Shown: positions 25,768 through 32,817, counted from the stretch's first letter. The stretch: 32,817 nucleotides of DNA from Candidatus Baldrarchaeota archaeon (GCA_019056805.1 DXJG01000013.1:1-32817); one strand, 5' to 3'. A program made the numbers and translations. Notes: generated by a model from the letters alone, not told the origin.

Positions 25768-26598
25768 TTACTCTTGTTTTCGATAGACTATTATTGTGAG
25801 TGGAAGAGCTATAGCAAGATATAACCCGTGAACTATGATTCTTGTCCATTCAGCTTTTACAGTGTAGCCAAACATTACAGCAAATATAGATCCAATAAGA
25901 CCCTTATGATGTAAAGGACTATCACTTGATATATTCAGAACATAAGCATTCTCAGCTAGCCAACCAAGATTAATTCCACTTAATTTCAAGTATTCCATGA
26001 GCTCATGTGTACCGTACCCTGCTAAACCACCAGCAAGAAGAATCAACAGTACGCTTGTGAAATAGAAGAATTTACGGATGCTTATTTTTATTCCAGTCAC
26101 AAATATAGCATAAGCAAATATAATCGAAGTTATTGATCCGAGAATCATTCCAACAATAGTGCCTACTGTATCATTGAGTAGGAAAGGCATTAGGAAAAGA
26201 ACTGTTTCAACACCCTCCCGAAACACGACTACGAACGAAATTGATATTAGTCCAAAAGCCGTTGAACGCGTGGTTACAGCTTCAATACGTTGTTCAATTT
26301 CCTTCTTAATATATTTTCCTTTAGCAGCCATCCAATATATCATTGAAGAAAGTACAACAACTGCTATAAACGCCGTTATGGCCTCAAACAATACTTGAAG
26401 TGTTTTTGGAAGAGTTCCATATACAAACCAGACAAATACACCTAAAATTATGCTTAAAAATAGTGATAGATAAACCCCATACCACACATAACGAGAAAAT
26501 GATTTTCTACCAGTTCTAGCTAGGTATGCTAATATTATTGAAATTATAAGAATAGCTTCAAAGGTTTCTCTAAACGTTATTAAGTATTGACCGAGCAT
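25768..26598 (-). CDS. FTR1-family high-affinity iron permease
   Basis: 276 residues with seven predicted membrane helices. The two R-E-x-x-E iron-binding motifs are R10-E11-T-F-E14 (FRETFEAILI) in helix 1 and R127-E128-G-V-E131 (FREGVETVLF) in helix 4, the hallmark of FTR1/EfeU permeases. It probably imports iron across the cytoplasmic membrane. No multicopper oxidase or EfeO/EfeB partner is adjacent, as is common in anaerobes. GAGG lies four bases before the ATG. A perfect 29-base palindrome containing the TATA box lies 35-63 bases upstream, so expression is probably repressed by a dimeric regulator. A copper link through neighbouring genes is possible but unproven. Confidence 0.92.
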   Translation of the reverse strand: MLGQYLITFRETFEAILIISIILAYLARTGRKSFSRYVWYGVYLSLFLSIILGVFVWFVYGTLPKTLQVLFEAITAFIAVVVLSSMIYWMAAKGKYIKKEIEQRIEAVTTRSTAFGLISISFVVVFREGVETVLFLMPFLLNDTVGTIVGMILGSITSIIFAYAIFVTGIKISIRKFFYFTSVLLILLAGGLAGYGTHELMEYLKLSGINLGWLAENAYVLNISSDSPLHHKGLIGSIFAVMFGYTVKAEWTRIIVHGLYLAIALPLTIIVYRKQE

Positions 26599-26632
26599 AG
26601 ATCCTCAACACGTTAAATATCTTCTTATCAAC

Positions 26633-26661
26633 ATACTTATATAACACTGTTATATAAGTAT
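26633..26661. promoter_or_regulatory. Perfect 14-bp inverted repeat over the FTR1 promoter
   Basis: ATACTTATATAACA (26633-26646), one C, then TGTTATATAAGTAT (26648-26661). Each arm contains TTATATAA, a strong TATA box, so a bound dimer would block TBP. Position relative to the FTR1 ATG fits a repressor operator for iron or another metal. Confidence 0.65.
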
Positions 26662-26726
26662 TTCTCACACAACAACACAAAAAGAGGACTAATTCCACAG
26701 AAATAAAAAATAAAGTTGAATAAGTT

Positions 26727-27005
26727 TCAAACTTCTATTAACTCTTTAAGAAGAGGGCCAAGAAACTGTCTAACACTTTCAGCTAGCTTTTCTGCCTGTA
26801 TTAATGTAATACAACAGGTTTCTCCTTCTCTGCAACATGATATAGCCACTAGTTTATCTCCAGCCTTTAGACCGAGTTTTTCTCTTAAATCTTTAGGTAA
26901 TAGAATTTGTCCTCTATCATCAAGAGTTAGTACGGCTTCAACAGCGCAACGAGGTCTACTGGTACCCGTTGAGGAACAACAATCTTTATCTTCTTTCCGC
27001 ACCAC
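26727..27005 (-). CDS. Cys-rich AbrB/SpoVT-type protein (HgcAB-associated-like)
   Basis: 92 residues. The AbrB-fold core is clear: AVLTLDDRGQILLPKDLREK, then LGLKAGDKLVAISC, the swapped-hairpin DNA-binding motif. Unusual for AbrB are three cysteine clusters: D-C-C near residues 9-10, C-C at about 57-58 and C-C at about 64-65 (ISCCREGETCCITLI). The C-terminal helix ends FLGPLLKELIEV. This arrangement resembles the small proteins annotated as HgcAB-associated that occur beside mercury-methylation or metalloid genes in anaerobes, but no hgcA or hgcB is present here. It may be a metal-responsive DNA-binding protein. Start: tandem GTG codons with GAGGTG (27010-27015) four or seven bases upstream; TTTTATATATT near 27039-27049 is the TATA box. 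Confidence 0.75.
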   Translation of the reverse strand: MVRKEDKDCCSSTGTSRPRCAVEAVLTLDDRGQILLPKDLREKLGLKAGDKLVAISCCREGETCCITLIQAEKLAESVRQFLGPLLKELIEV

Positions 27006-27622
27006 TTAACACCTCTATTATAAATATGAAAAATGGGAATATATAAAATTTTCTGATTATACAGAATTTTCTGAAAAATAAAAAGTGTTGTATCGTATGG
27101 TGAGAGATCCGAAATTTTAATTTCAACATACATAATTAGTATTCGTTATTAAATTGTAATTTTAGGCGTTGTTTTACGGGGGAGAAAAGATTTTACAATG
27201 GAGATTAAGAACAACTGAAGATGATAAAAGAACCATAAGATAAATTCGCCTCTTCTTACATGTAGGCAAGACATCCACAAAATAAGAATGCCAGTAAGAA
27301 CTGGAAATACCAATCAACTCTATTTCCTCTATCAAAACCGTTAAAAATTCATTATTTTAAATCTACTTAAGAAATATTGAAATTCTTTAGGGTGGGGAGA
27401 CTTTGAAGAAGCGGGTGTTGACCTTCGTACTTTCGGTTCGATACTTACAGTACTTTCTGGCTTCTTTTATCAGTCCCAGCCATACAAATTAGTAAGAAAA
27501 TCAATGACAAGTATAAATTGAACTAATAAAGAAAAATCGGAAGTCACCTTTAAAAGTGCATGGAAAAGTAGTATATAATCTTAAAAACTATATATCTATA
27601 TCTATATGTAGAGGTGTTCAAG
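27006..27622. other. 617-base accessory intergenic stretch with a decayed signal peptide
   Basis: The left end is the promoter of the AbrB-like gene. Near 27391-27526 a good ribosome site (GGTGGGGAGA) and TTG 27403 start a signal-peptide-like sequence MKKRVLTFVLS. Hydrophobic continuation then appears in the other two frames (SILTVLSGF, then LLLSVPAIQISKKINDKYK before TAA 27524-27526). This looks like the shattered N terminus of a secreted protein. The right end holds the vapB promoter (ACTATATATC near 27587-27596). The remainder shows nothing recognisable. Confidence 0.35.
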
Positions 27623-27862
27623 ATGGCTCGGACAATTGCTATTTCTGATGAAGTGTATGAGATGTTAAAGAAGTTGAAGTTACCAGGAGAAAGTTTTAGC
27701 GATGTTATTAAAAGGTTGATAAAGCGTGGCGGACGTCTTTCTGATATTGCTGGCTCTGGAACTGTAACGAAAGAAGGGTGGGAAGAACTGAAGAAGTTGA
27801 GAGAAAAGAGGGAAAGATTAGATGAGGAAAGGAAAAAGATGTTAATGGAAACTTTACGGTGA
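27623..27862 (+). CDS. vapB: VapB-type antitoxin
   Basis: 79 residues. MARTIAISDEVYEMLKKLKL then PGESFSDVIKRLIKRGGRLS is the characteristic start of archaeal VapB (DUF217-like) antitoxins, a ribbon-helix-helix DNA-binding head. A charged helical tail (WEELKKLREKRERLDEERKK) should wrap the toxin. ATG 27623 is chosen over an in-frame GTG nine bases earlier because GAGGTG (27611-27616) lies six bases upstream. The toxin gene follows directly. The pair is expected to autoregulate through the promoter just upstream. Confidence 0.85.
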   Translation: MARTIAISDEVYEMLKKLKLPGESFSDVIKRLIKRGGRLSDIAGSGTVTKEGWEELKKLREKRERLDEERKKMLMETLR

Positions 27863-27867
27863 TAAAA

Positions 27868-28278
27868 ATGTACCTATTTGACACTGATTTCATTATTAAT
27901 TTGGTAAGAGGGGACAAGAGTGCTGTAAGGTTTGCAAAGAAAGTTGATGAAGAAATGGCCTTTCGTGCAATATCGGTTGTTTCTGCACATGAATACCTTC
28001 TGGGAGTCTATTTCTCTCATTGGAAAAATCCAGAAAGACTGTCAGAAATGCTTGTAAAAGCCGAATCAGAACTAATGAGATTTGAAATTATCCCATATAC
28101 CTATGAAATAGCGAAAAAATCAGCTGAAATAGACGCTCATCTAACAAAATCAGGTCAAACAATAAGTTTAGCAGATATAATAATTGCGGCAACAGCAATA
28201 GTTCACAATTTACAGCTCGTTACGAGAAATGTAAGACATTTCTCTCGAATTTCAAACTTAAAAATAAAAACTTACTAA
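27868..28278 (+). CDS. vapC: VapC-type PIN-domain toxin ribonuclease
   Basis: 136 residues with the PIN-domain acidic set: D5 and D7 (MYLFDTDFIINLVRG), E42 (SVVSAHEYLLG) and D103 (SLADIIIAATAI), then VTRNVRHFSRI at the C terminus. VapC proteins are Mg-dependent RNases that cut tRNA or rRNA unless bound by VapB. ATG 27868 follows GGTGAT at 27858-27863, which overlaps the vapB stop codon, so translation is coupled. No residue that the fold needs appears lost, so the toxin is probably active. Confidence 0.9.
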   Translation: MYLFDTDFIINLVRGDKSAVRFAKKVDEEMAFRAISVVSAHEYLLGVYFSHWKNPERLSEMLVKAESELMRFEIIPYTYEIAKKSAEIDAHLTKSGQTISLADIIIAATAIVHNLQLVTRNVRHFSRISNLKIKTY

Positions 28279-28366
28279 CAAAACACATTTTCCAGATATA
28301 CATATATAACTGGACATTTTCGAGCGGATGTTTACTAACCTTGTATAGGAAATATTGGAACCAAAT

Positions 28367-29185
28367 TTATAGGAAACCTGCTGAAAAGCTTTTATTTTTT
28401 ATTGCAAACTTCTTAGCGCATGTAGATAGTAGTTTTCTCGTTCCCCCCGCTTCACTCACTACCTTTAACATCAAATCTACATCAATTATACGTGCACCCA
28501 TAATGGCAGTTATTCCTCTTTTAAAGAGAGGATCAGGGACAACAGATGCTGTTGGGCCTAACAATATGAATTCTCTTGCATTTTTACCTAGTTCTAAGAG
28601 TCTATCTAATGTTTTGTTTACAAGAGTGCTACCCGTAGCGATTACGACATCTGCCTCAGGTACAATATATTCTGCTGCAAAATCAGGAAGAATCTCCACG
28701 TTTTCCATTTTCAAGAGGTTTCTTTCAAGTACTATTAACTTATTGGTTTTTTCAAGAATAGAAGGAATAAGTGGCTTAAAAAGCCCAATCATAACAACCT
28801 CATCATCCTTTTCCACTAGATCAACGACGTCTACATTTAAGAAATTGTATTTATCCGCTTCTTTTTCAAACACTATGCTTGATGCTGCATTTAATGTAGC
28901 AACCCCGATAGATGCCTCCAAGAGATTCCAAGAAGATGCAAATTTAACTGCTTCCCTAAGCGACCTACCACTAATACTTCCTTTTATTGAGAGACATATT
29001 TCATGTAGAGATGTCACGGTTTCCTCAATAAGTGTATACGCGACTCCACCGTGTCCAGATGATAATTTTACCCCCGTGTATAGAAGTCCAATACGTACAT
29101 CCTCTAAAAGCACATTATCAAATAAGGAATCTCCCAGCTTCCTCAAAAGAAAATTCGCTATTTCTTCAACAATGGGTGTTAACAT
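28367..29185 (-). CDS. DUF4213/DUF364 putative heavy-metal-chelation protein
   Basis: 272 residues. The N-terminal DUF4213 part contains EDVRIGLLYTGVKLSSGHGGVAYTL, as in the family. The C-terminal DUF364 part has VVMIGLFKPLIPSIL, DVVIATGSTLVNKTLDRLLE, and FILLGPTASVVPDPLFKRGI with GPTASVVPDPLF as the signature. The family resembles enolase N-domain/Rossmann structures and is annotated as heavy-metal chelation, with no proven reaction. It occurs mainly in anaerobes, near metal-cofactor and metal-transport genes. GGGGGAAG lies five bases before the ATG. It may be the last gene of a minus-strand group with the next two genes. It converges with vapC across 88 bases. Confidence 0.82.
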   Translation of the reverse strand: MLTPIVEEIANFLLRKLGDSLFDNVLLEDVRIGLLYTGVKLSSGHGGVAYTLIEETVTSLHEICLSIKGSISGRSLREAVKFASSWNLLEASIGVATLNAASSIVFEKEADKYNFLNVDVVDLVEKDDEVVMIGLFKPLIPSILEKTNKLIVLERNLLKMENVEILPDFAAEYIVPEADVVIATGSTLVNKTLDRLLELGKNAREFILLGPTASVVPDPLFKRGITAIMGARIIDVDLMLKVVSEAGGTRKLLSTCAKKFAIKNKSFSAGFL

Positions 29186-29240
29186 GACTTCCCCCTTATA
29201 ACTAATATTTACAGGTAATTTTCATTTAATCTAGGTTAAA

Positions 29241-29570
29241 TTATGTTTCCTTAAAGTATTGTTGATAATGTTCTTCTAAAGCTAGTATAAGTTCTCCATA
29301 AGATTCAAGTAAATGGCTTTTCTCATGTTCAGCCTTACTCATCGTCTCCAATGCGTCACTAAACGCCTGTATCGCCTCAAATCTAAGCTTTAACAATTCT
29401 TTGAATTGCTCAGGTCCTGGTTTAACTCCCACTTTCTCAATAGCGTCATTTAACCTTGCAAATTTCGTTATACAGTCTTTTAACGCCTCAATACCTTCTT
29501 TTTCATACTTTAAAAATTCGTTAAGTCTAACTTCTAGTTTTCGAATTTCCTTGGCCAATTTTTCTGGCAT
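29241..29570 (-). CDS. Helical hypothetical protein, 109 residues
   Basis: I do not recognise a family. The protein is almost entirely helical and strongly charged, with heptad-like leucines (LAKEIRKLEVRLNEFLKYEK, then KLRFEAIQAFSDALETMSKA), suggesting a three- or four-helix bundle or coiled coil. There is no membrane helix or signal peptide; its single cysteine is not in a motif. AGGTGAT lies just upstream of the ATG. It lies between the DUF364 and NifX-like genes on the same strand with gaps of 55 and 96 bases, so a shared role in metal handling is possible. Confidence 0.65.
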   Translation of the reverse strand: MPEKLAKEIRKLEVRLNEFLKYEKEGIEALKDCITKFARLNDAIEKVGVKPGPEQFKELLKLRFEAIQAFSDALETMSKAEHEKSHLLESYGELILALEEHYQQYFKET

Positions 29571-29666
29571 AATATCACCTAACTATAAATGATAATGGAA
29601 CATTATTTTAAATCAATTTTAGGTCAAACATTGAGAATTAAAATATAATTGTTGTAGGGAATTGTG

Positions 29667-30131
29667 TTAAATGTGTTCGTGATGTCCGTGTCTATGCATT
29701 TTACAAGCATTTTTATCTGTTGCCTCTTGAAGTTTTCCGGCCTTCCATGCTTCAATAACTTCTCTCACAGTTCCTGTCGCACCAACGTAGACTTCAATTC
29801 CAAACTGTTCAAACATTTTAATCGCTCTCGGGCCAATACCTGAACAAAGCATCACATCCACACCATGTTCCCTCATTATCTCCGGCGGATACCCGCTTCC
29901 ACCCATATGCATACTTGTATTCGGAATAACTTTGACCTCCCCTGTTTTTAAATTAAAAATTGTGAATGTTGGAGCTCTTCCAAAATGATCACTAACATAA
30001 TCATTTAAACCTCCATGTCCAAGTGTTGGGACACAAACCCTTATATTCTCACTTTCTTTCTTGATATTTGATTTTTTCATCGTTTCAAGCAGTTTTTTCC
30101 TTTTTATTCTTTCAAGTTCAAAATTTTTCAT
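29667..30131 (-). CDS. NifX/NifB-type dinitrogenase-cofactor-domain protein with His-rich tail
   Basis: 154 residues. After a basic N-terminal extension of about 30 residues, the Fe-Mo-cofactor-binding fold runs from RVCVPTLGHGGLNDYVSDHF through GRAPTFTIFNLKTGEV, MLCSGIGPRAIKMFEQFGI and YVGATGTVREVIEAWKAGKL. The end is CKMHRHGHHEHI, a metal-binding histidine tail. Family members carry Fe-S or Fe-Mo precursors, but many in non-fixing anaerobes have other, unknown metal roles; no nitrogenase genes are here. The basic extension with many lysines is unusual for the family. GGAGGT lies before the ATG. The gene could head the small minus-strand group with the helical and DUF364 genes. Confidence 0.85.
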   Translation of the reverse strand: MKNFELERIKRKKLLETMKKSNIKKESENIRVCVPTLGHGGLNDYVSDHFGRAPTFTIFNLKTGEVKVIPNTSMHMGGSGYPPEIMREHGVDVMLCSGIGPRAIKMFEQFGIEVYVGATGTVREVIEAWKAGKLQEATDKNACKMHRHGHHEHI

Positions 30132-30443
30132 ATATTTCTACCTCCATTCTTGTTCACATATTTTTAGGCACCTAAGGCTGATTTCCAATAAGGATTACCC
30201 ACGATGCAAAAAATGATGTAGGGGATAATAGAGTGGTTAAAGATCATTTTTAGGGAAACCTAACTTCCAATTGCGTATTTTACGTTTAACAATTTATGTG
30301 TATATGCATTAAAATATTTCGTACTCTAATTAGGATAAGATGTTAAAAATTGAAACTTAAAATTAAAATTTCATAATCTAGGATCTTTAAATTTCATTTT
30401 AATGATTAAAAGCTAATACGATATAGTAAATTGACTTTATAAA
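30132..30443. other. 312-base intergenic stretch
   Basis: AT-rich. It contains the promoter side of the NifX-like gene at its left end. I see no open frame or structured RNA. Confidence 0.35.
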
Positions 30444-30758
30444 TTGTTATTTCTAACATGTTACTCTATCGACGATTCTTTCAACATTCCAGGTTTATAT
30501 CTTGCCCAAAAAAAGATACTCAGAATAAACAATGAGAACTGTAAACATTACCTTGAGGCATTAGATAAAATAAGGGTATGTCCTTTCCTTAAAAGACAAA
30601 TTGCATTTCCTAGCAGTTACATCTATATATGCGAGGCCTCTAAGTATGTGCATGTTTCATTCTCAAAGATAAACGAAGTACAACTCTCCAAGCATTATAG
30701 AAAGAAAAATAGAAAAATTAGTAAAATAAAACAAATAAACTTTGAAATGTTTGATTAG
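30444..30758 (+). pseudogene. Decayed copy of the four-cysteine repeat domain
   Basis: The frame encodes ENCKHYLEALDKIRVCPFLK then SSYIYICEASKYVHVSFSKI, closely matching the repeat in the next gene (CKNYLEALNKLKMCPFPKRR, GRYIYICETSKYVQVPFSKL). The repeat is damaged: the third cysteine aligns with tyrosine (KHYRKK against RYCVEN), the fourth is absent, and the end is unrelated basic sequence. Upstream the similarity is weak and in mixed frames, with no ribosome site or convincing start. It looks like a partial duplication of the neighbouring gene that has decayed. A short expressed protein cannot be ruled out. Confidence 0.55.
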
Positions 30759-30842
30759 TTGATCTTATTTCTATATTTAGAATGGAGTTAAGGTTTAATG
30801 GTTTAGTTGCATAATATTTAGCTAAGAGGGGGTGATGTTAAA

Positions 30843-31790
30843 TTGGGTTATTATATGAAGTTACTAGTAGATTCGGCTTTTTCAGTCTTGTACTTTGTTA
30901 TTTCCCGCAAAATTGGCAAAAATTATGGGAGATGTTTTAAACTTAAAAATGGGAGGCTATGCGGAGTAATCATGTGTGAAAATTATATCCCCAGTTTTAT
31001 AGGGTTGGCTTCAATAGCCTTTATATTAAGGGAGGAAGAGAACAACAAGACAGTTTTAGAAATATTTTCATATGGTGGCATAATTCCAAGACATTTCGGT
31101 ATGTTTTCAAGCCGTTTCAGCGTAGTTTCAGGCAATCTAATTTATCAACAACATAAACAACGTGTTCATAATGTCTCTAAAATGCTGAAAAATCTTGGAT
31201 TTAAATATGAAATATTAGAGGAAATTCGTGACTTTACTTCTCAAAGTATTTCTTCTGAACTTGAAAAACTAATTTTAGAAAAGGGAGAGCTAACTTTCGA
31301 GAAGAAAAGGTTAGAGAATATAGAATTGAAGAAAGAAATCGTGGAGAGACGTGAACCTGTTCAATTTCTACCAGAAAAGATGAGGAGTTTAGCTCCTTGC
31401 CCTTTCCTAGAAATTTCACCAGAGTTTTCAGATATTTATATTTGCGGCGTTTCAAAACATGTTTATGTTACTCAAAGCTCTCTAAGCGAAAAAGAGGCTA
31501 TAGATAGATGTACTGGAAATCATTACACGGGCTGTAAAAATTATCTTGAAGCATTAAATAAATTGAAAATGTGTCCTTTTCCTAAACGACGGGTTGTACT
31601 TCCTGGTAGGTACATTTACATCTGTGAGACCTCAAAATATGTACAAGTTCCATTTTCAAAGCTAGATGAAGAAGATTTGCTAAGATACTGTGTTGAAAAT
31701 AGATACTATGATTGCACCTACTACTTAAACACATTAAACATAATAGAAAAAAGAATAAAGGAAATAGAGAAGAAAATAGCAGAAAAGTAG
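30843..31790 (+). CDS. Protein with two four-cysteine repeats
   Basis: 315 residues; no family recognised. The N-terminal 130 residues form an alpha/beta domain (MKLLVDSAFSVLYFVISRKI, later SFIGLASIAFILREEENN). A charged helix follows (KLILEKGELTFEKKRLENIE). Then two copies of a module occur with C186-x14-C201-x21-C223-x7-C231 and C244-x16-C261-x21-C283-x7-C291, sharing C-P-F, Y-I-Y/C-I-C, S-K-x-V-x-V, S-x-L-x-E and C-x-x-Y-L. Such regular cysteines suggest zinc or an Fe-S cluster. The TTG start is supported by GAGGGGGTGAT ending six bases upstream; the first ATG is four codons further in. A damaged copy of the module lies just upstream. Confidence 0.7.
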   Translation: MGYYMKLLVDSAFSVLYFVISRKIGKNYGRCFKLKNGRLCGVIMCENYIPSFIGLASIAFILREEENNKTVLEIFSYGGIIPRHFGMFSSRFSVVSGNLIYQQHKQRVHNVSKMLKNLGFKYEILEEIRDFTSQSISSELEKLILEKGELTFEKKRLENIELKKEIVERREPVQFLPEKMRSLAPCPFLEISPEFSDIYICGVSKHVYVTQSSLSEKEAIDRCTGNHYTGCKNYLEALNKLKMCPFPKRRVVLPGRYIYICETSKYVQVPFSKLDEEDLLRYCVENRYYDCTYYLNTLNIIEKRIKEIEKKIAEK

Positions 31791-31924
31791 AATTTTGAAA
31801 AAAGCAAGTGCAACTTTATATACGTGTATGTTTGATCGCTTTTATCAAAATGACTGGAGGTAAAGCTCTCCCCATTTCTTAATCATTTTAATAGCTTCAT
31901 CGTAATCTTTTTGTGCTTTGAGAA

Positions 31925-32047
31925 ATTAAGGGAATTCAACATAAGACATGTTAGGCTTAGTGTTTTATCGGAAACATAGCCGCTGTAAAATTTTATGAAA
32001 AGCATGAATTCAAAATTTGTCGACATGACATGTTAAAAAGTATTTGA
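31925..32047 (+). pseudogene. GNAT acetyltransferase C-terminal remnant
   Basis: EFNIRHVRLSVLSE (from 31932) and then, after a one-base shift at 31974, NIAAVKFYEKHEFKIC, then RHDMLKSI and TGA at 32045-32047. This is the motif-B end of a GNAT acetyltransferase (V-x-L-x-V-x-x-x-N-x-x-A-x-x-F-Y-x-K-x-G/E-F). No upstream acetyl-CoA-binding motif or start codon is visible, so only a broken C terminus remains. The shift would be cured by one extra A in the GAAAC tract. The surrounding 31791-32144 stretch holds no other gene I can support. Confidence 0.45.
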
Positions 32048-32144
32048 GTTTAGATAAATTTATCACAGCTAGCTTTAACTCACATTTGTTGTTAATATTT
32101 GAAAAGAAATTTATTAGTGGAAATTTGTTAGGTCTGGTGATTTT

Positions 32145-32726
32145 ATGAAGATAATTCCCGAGGAATTTATTAATTGTATTTTTGTTAAGCGTAGAGAACT
32201 TATTGAGAAAATGCTTAGTGGCAAGGTTGGAGAACACGAAGCTTATCTTGGGCTTTTGAAACATACACCTGCTATTACAACCTATGGTAGTGCTGGTCTA
32301 AACGCCAGCGTGAAAGGAATAGTTTTATACATAAAGAAAAATATCTTAAAGAAACTATTCAAACTTTACGAAAATACATGAAAGAGAAGCGGAATCAAAT
32401 AGAGGCTTTAAATTTTCTCCTAGAACACATATATCAGCGAGATAAAATCGATTTTACAGAGTTAACATCAATTGAGTTGGCACGTAAACATACATGGACT
32501 AATGTTAACGAAAACCCCATTGCAACCATAATTTTCTACTATCCTCCAATGATAAGTTACGAAGTACGTTGCAACGTTAAAATACACTTAAACGATGAGA
32601 TACATGAACCTATATCACGGAGGAAAACCACAAAGCAACAAATGGAATGAAAGACCAGTATACGTTTTCCATATCCAAGAAATATATGATAACTCGCCAA
32701 TGAAAATGGGACAAAAAATCTATTAA
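32145..32726 (+). pseudogene. Unknown protein broken by two frameshifts
   Basis: Three overlapping open stretches read as one protein of about 190 residues. Frame 1 from ATG 32145 gives MKIIPEEFINCIFVKRRELI to about 32330. Frame 3 then continues YLKETIQTLRKYMKEKRNQI through LARKHTWTNVNENPIATIIF and YEVRCNVKIHLNDE. From about 32600 frame 1 resumes with YMNLYHGGKPQSNKWNERPV and ends MKMGQKIY at TAA 32724-32726. Helix and strand patterns continue smoothly across both junctions. Alternatively there are two genes with an ATGA overlap at 32378-32381, the second still broken near 32600. No family is recognised. GGTGA before ATG 32145 is a good ribosome site. Confidence 0.5.
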
Positions 32727-32817
32727 AATTCCGAACAAAATCACTTTTCTTCGTTTTTAGCTAAAATAAAGTAAAAGCTTAGATAAAAATAATAGATTAT
32801 ATTATGTTATGGGATGG

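Noticed and set aside
26641..26661. FTR1 palindrome as a terminator of the upstream AbrB-like gene
   Set aside because: No T-tract after the stem and TATA boxes in both arms; position fits an operator better.
27257..27350. Possible 30-residue minus-strand membrane peptide (DRGNRVDWYFQFLLAFLF core)
   Set aside because: Only an ATT could start it, with no SD site; too short to support without homologs.
27585..27610. TATATCTATATC-type direct repeats before vapB
   Set aside because: Simple AT-rich promoter sequence; no regular spacer or longer unit that would suggest a CRISPR or iteron array.
28341..29201. 286-residue plus-strand frame opposite the DUF364 gene
   Set aside because: Long but low-complexity Ser/Thr-rich antisense reading; the minus strand has clear DUF364 motifs and an SD site.
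31846..31923. Minus-strand fragment reading AQKDYDEAIKMIKKWGELYL before a stop
   Set aside because: Helical and possibly a gene remnant (HEPN-like), but only about 26 codons with a stop just upstream; not enough to call.
1..32817. tRNA, rRNA, CRISPR array or insertion sequence
   Set aside because: None seen by eye on either strand: no cloverleaf with CCA-type ends, no repeat-spacer pattern, no transposase motifs.

Overview
The window looks like chromosomal DNA of an uncultured, anaerobic archaeon, AT-rich and probably of the TACK/Bathyarchaeia-like kind. This lineage is inferred from gene content; no rRNA, tRNA or other marker gene is present. Archaeal signs are TATA-type promoters about 20-40 nt upstream of many starts, strong Shine-Dalgarno (SD) sites of the GGAGGTGAT type with frequent GTG/TTG starts, an archaeal thiolase plus DUF35 pair, an ADP-forming acyl-CoA synthetase alpha subunit, and an Lrp-type regulator carrying a TRASH metal-sensing domain.

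Layout. 1-2.0 kb (minus): edge-truncated MFS transporter behind a ChrB-type domain gene, and an aberrant HhH-GPD glycosylase-like protein. 2.2-4.5 kb (plus): unknown protein, arrestin-like Spo0M-type protein, DUF1847 protein. 4.8-10.5 kb: acyl-CoA block, with thiolase and DUF35, then 3-hydroxyacyl-CoA dehydrogenase and enoyl-CoA hydratase (plus), facing an SCP2-type carrier and a lone ADP-forming acyl-CoA synthetase alpha subunit (minus). Together these could interconvert acetyl-CoA, acetoacetyl-CoA, 3-hydroxybutyryl-CoA and crotonyl-CoA. 10.8-15.6 kb: DUF389 membrane protein, DUF4382-like secreted protein, a frameshifted winged-helix/membrane regulator, an HD-domain protein with an altered HD doublet, and a ferritin-like/VIT1 (CCC1) iron-manganese transporter. 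15.8-20.8 kb: tandem paralogous coiled-coil plus winged-helix proteins, then a giant secreted beta-helix protein whose signal peptide lies in a different frame, joined through A-AAA-AAT-TGA.

20.9-27.0 kb is a metal-homeostasis region: CopA copper ATPase, a small YHS-domain protein, a 50-residue membrane protein with Cys-Cys at both ends, its paralog, a DUF3267-like membrane zinc peptidase, an Lrp-TRASH regulator, an FTR1 iron permease and a Cys-rich AbrB-like protein. The YHS-copA operon and the 50-residue gene carry near-identical 15-bp palindromes exactly 50 nt upstream of their start codons. FTR1 has a perfect 14-bp inverted repeat over its TATA box.

27.4-32.8 kb is accessory: VapBC toxin-antitoxin, a DUF364/DUF4213 protein, a helical protein, a NifX-like protein with a His-rich tail, a protein with two four-cysteine repeats plus a decayed copy of that repeat, an acetyltransferase remnant, and a frameshifted unknown gene at the right edge.

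Caution: several broken reading frames look like single-base losses in A-rich tracts (around 13.25, 17.7, 31.97 and 32.33 kb). Raw-read checking should come before any of them is called recoding or a pseudogene.
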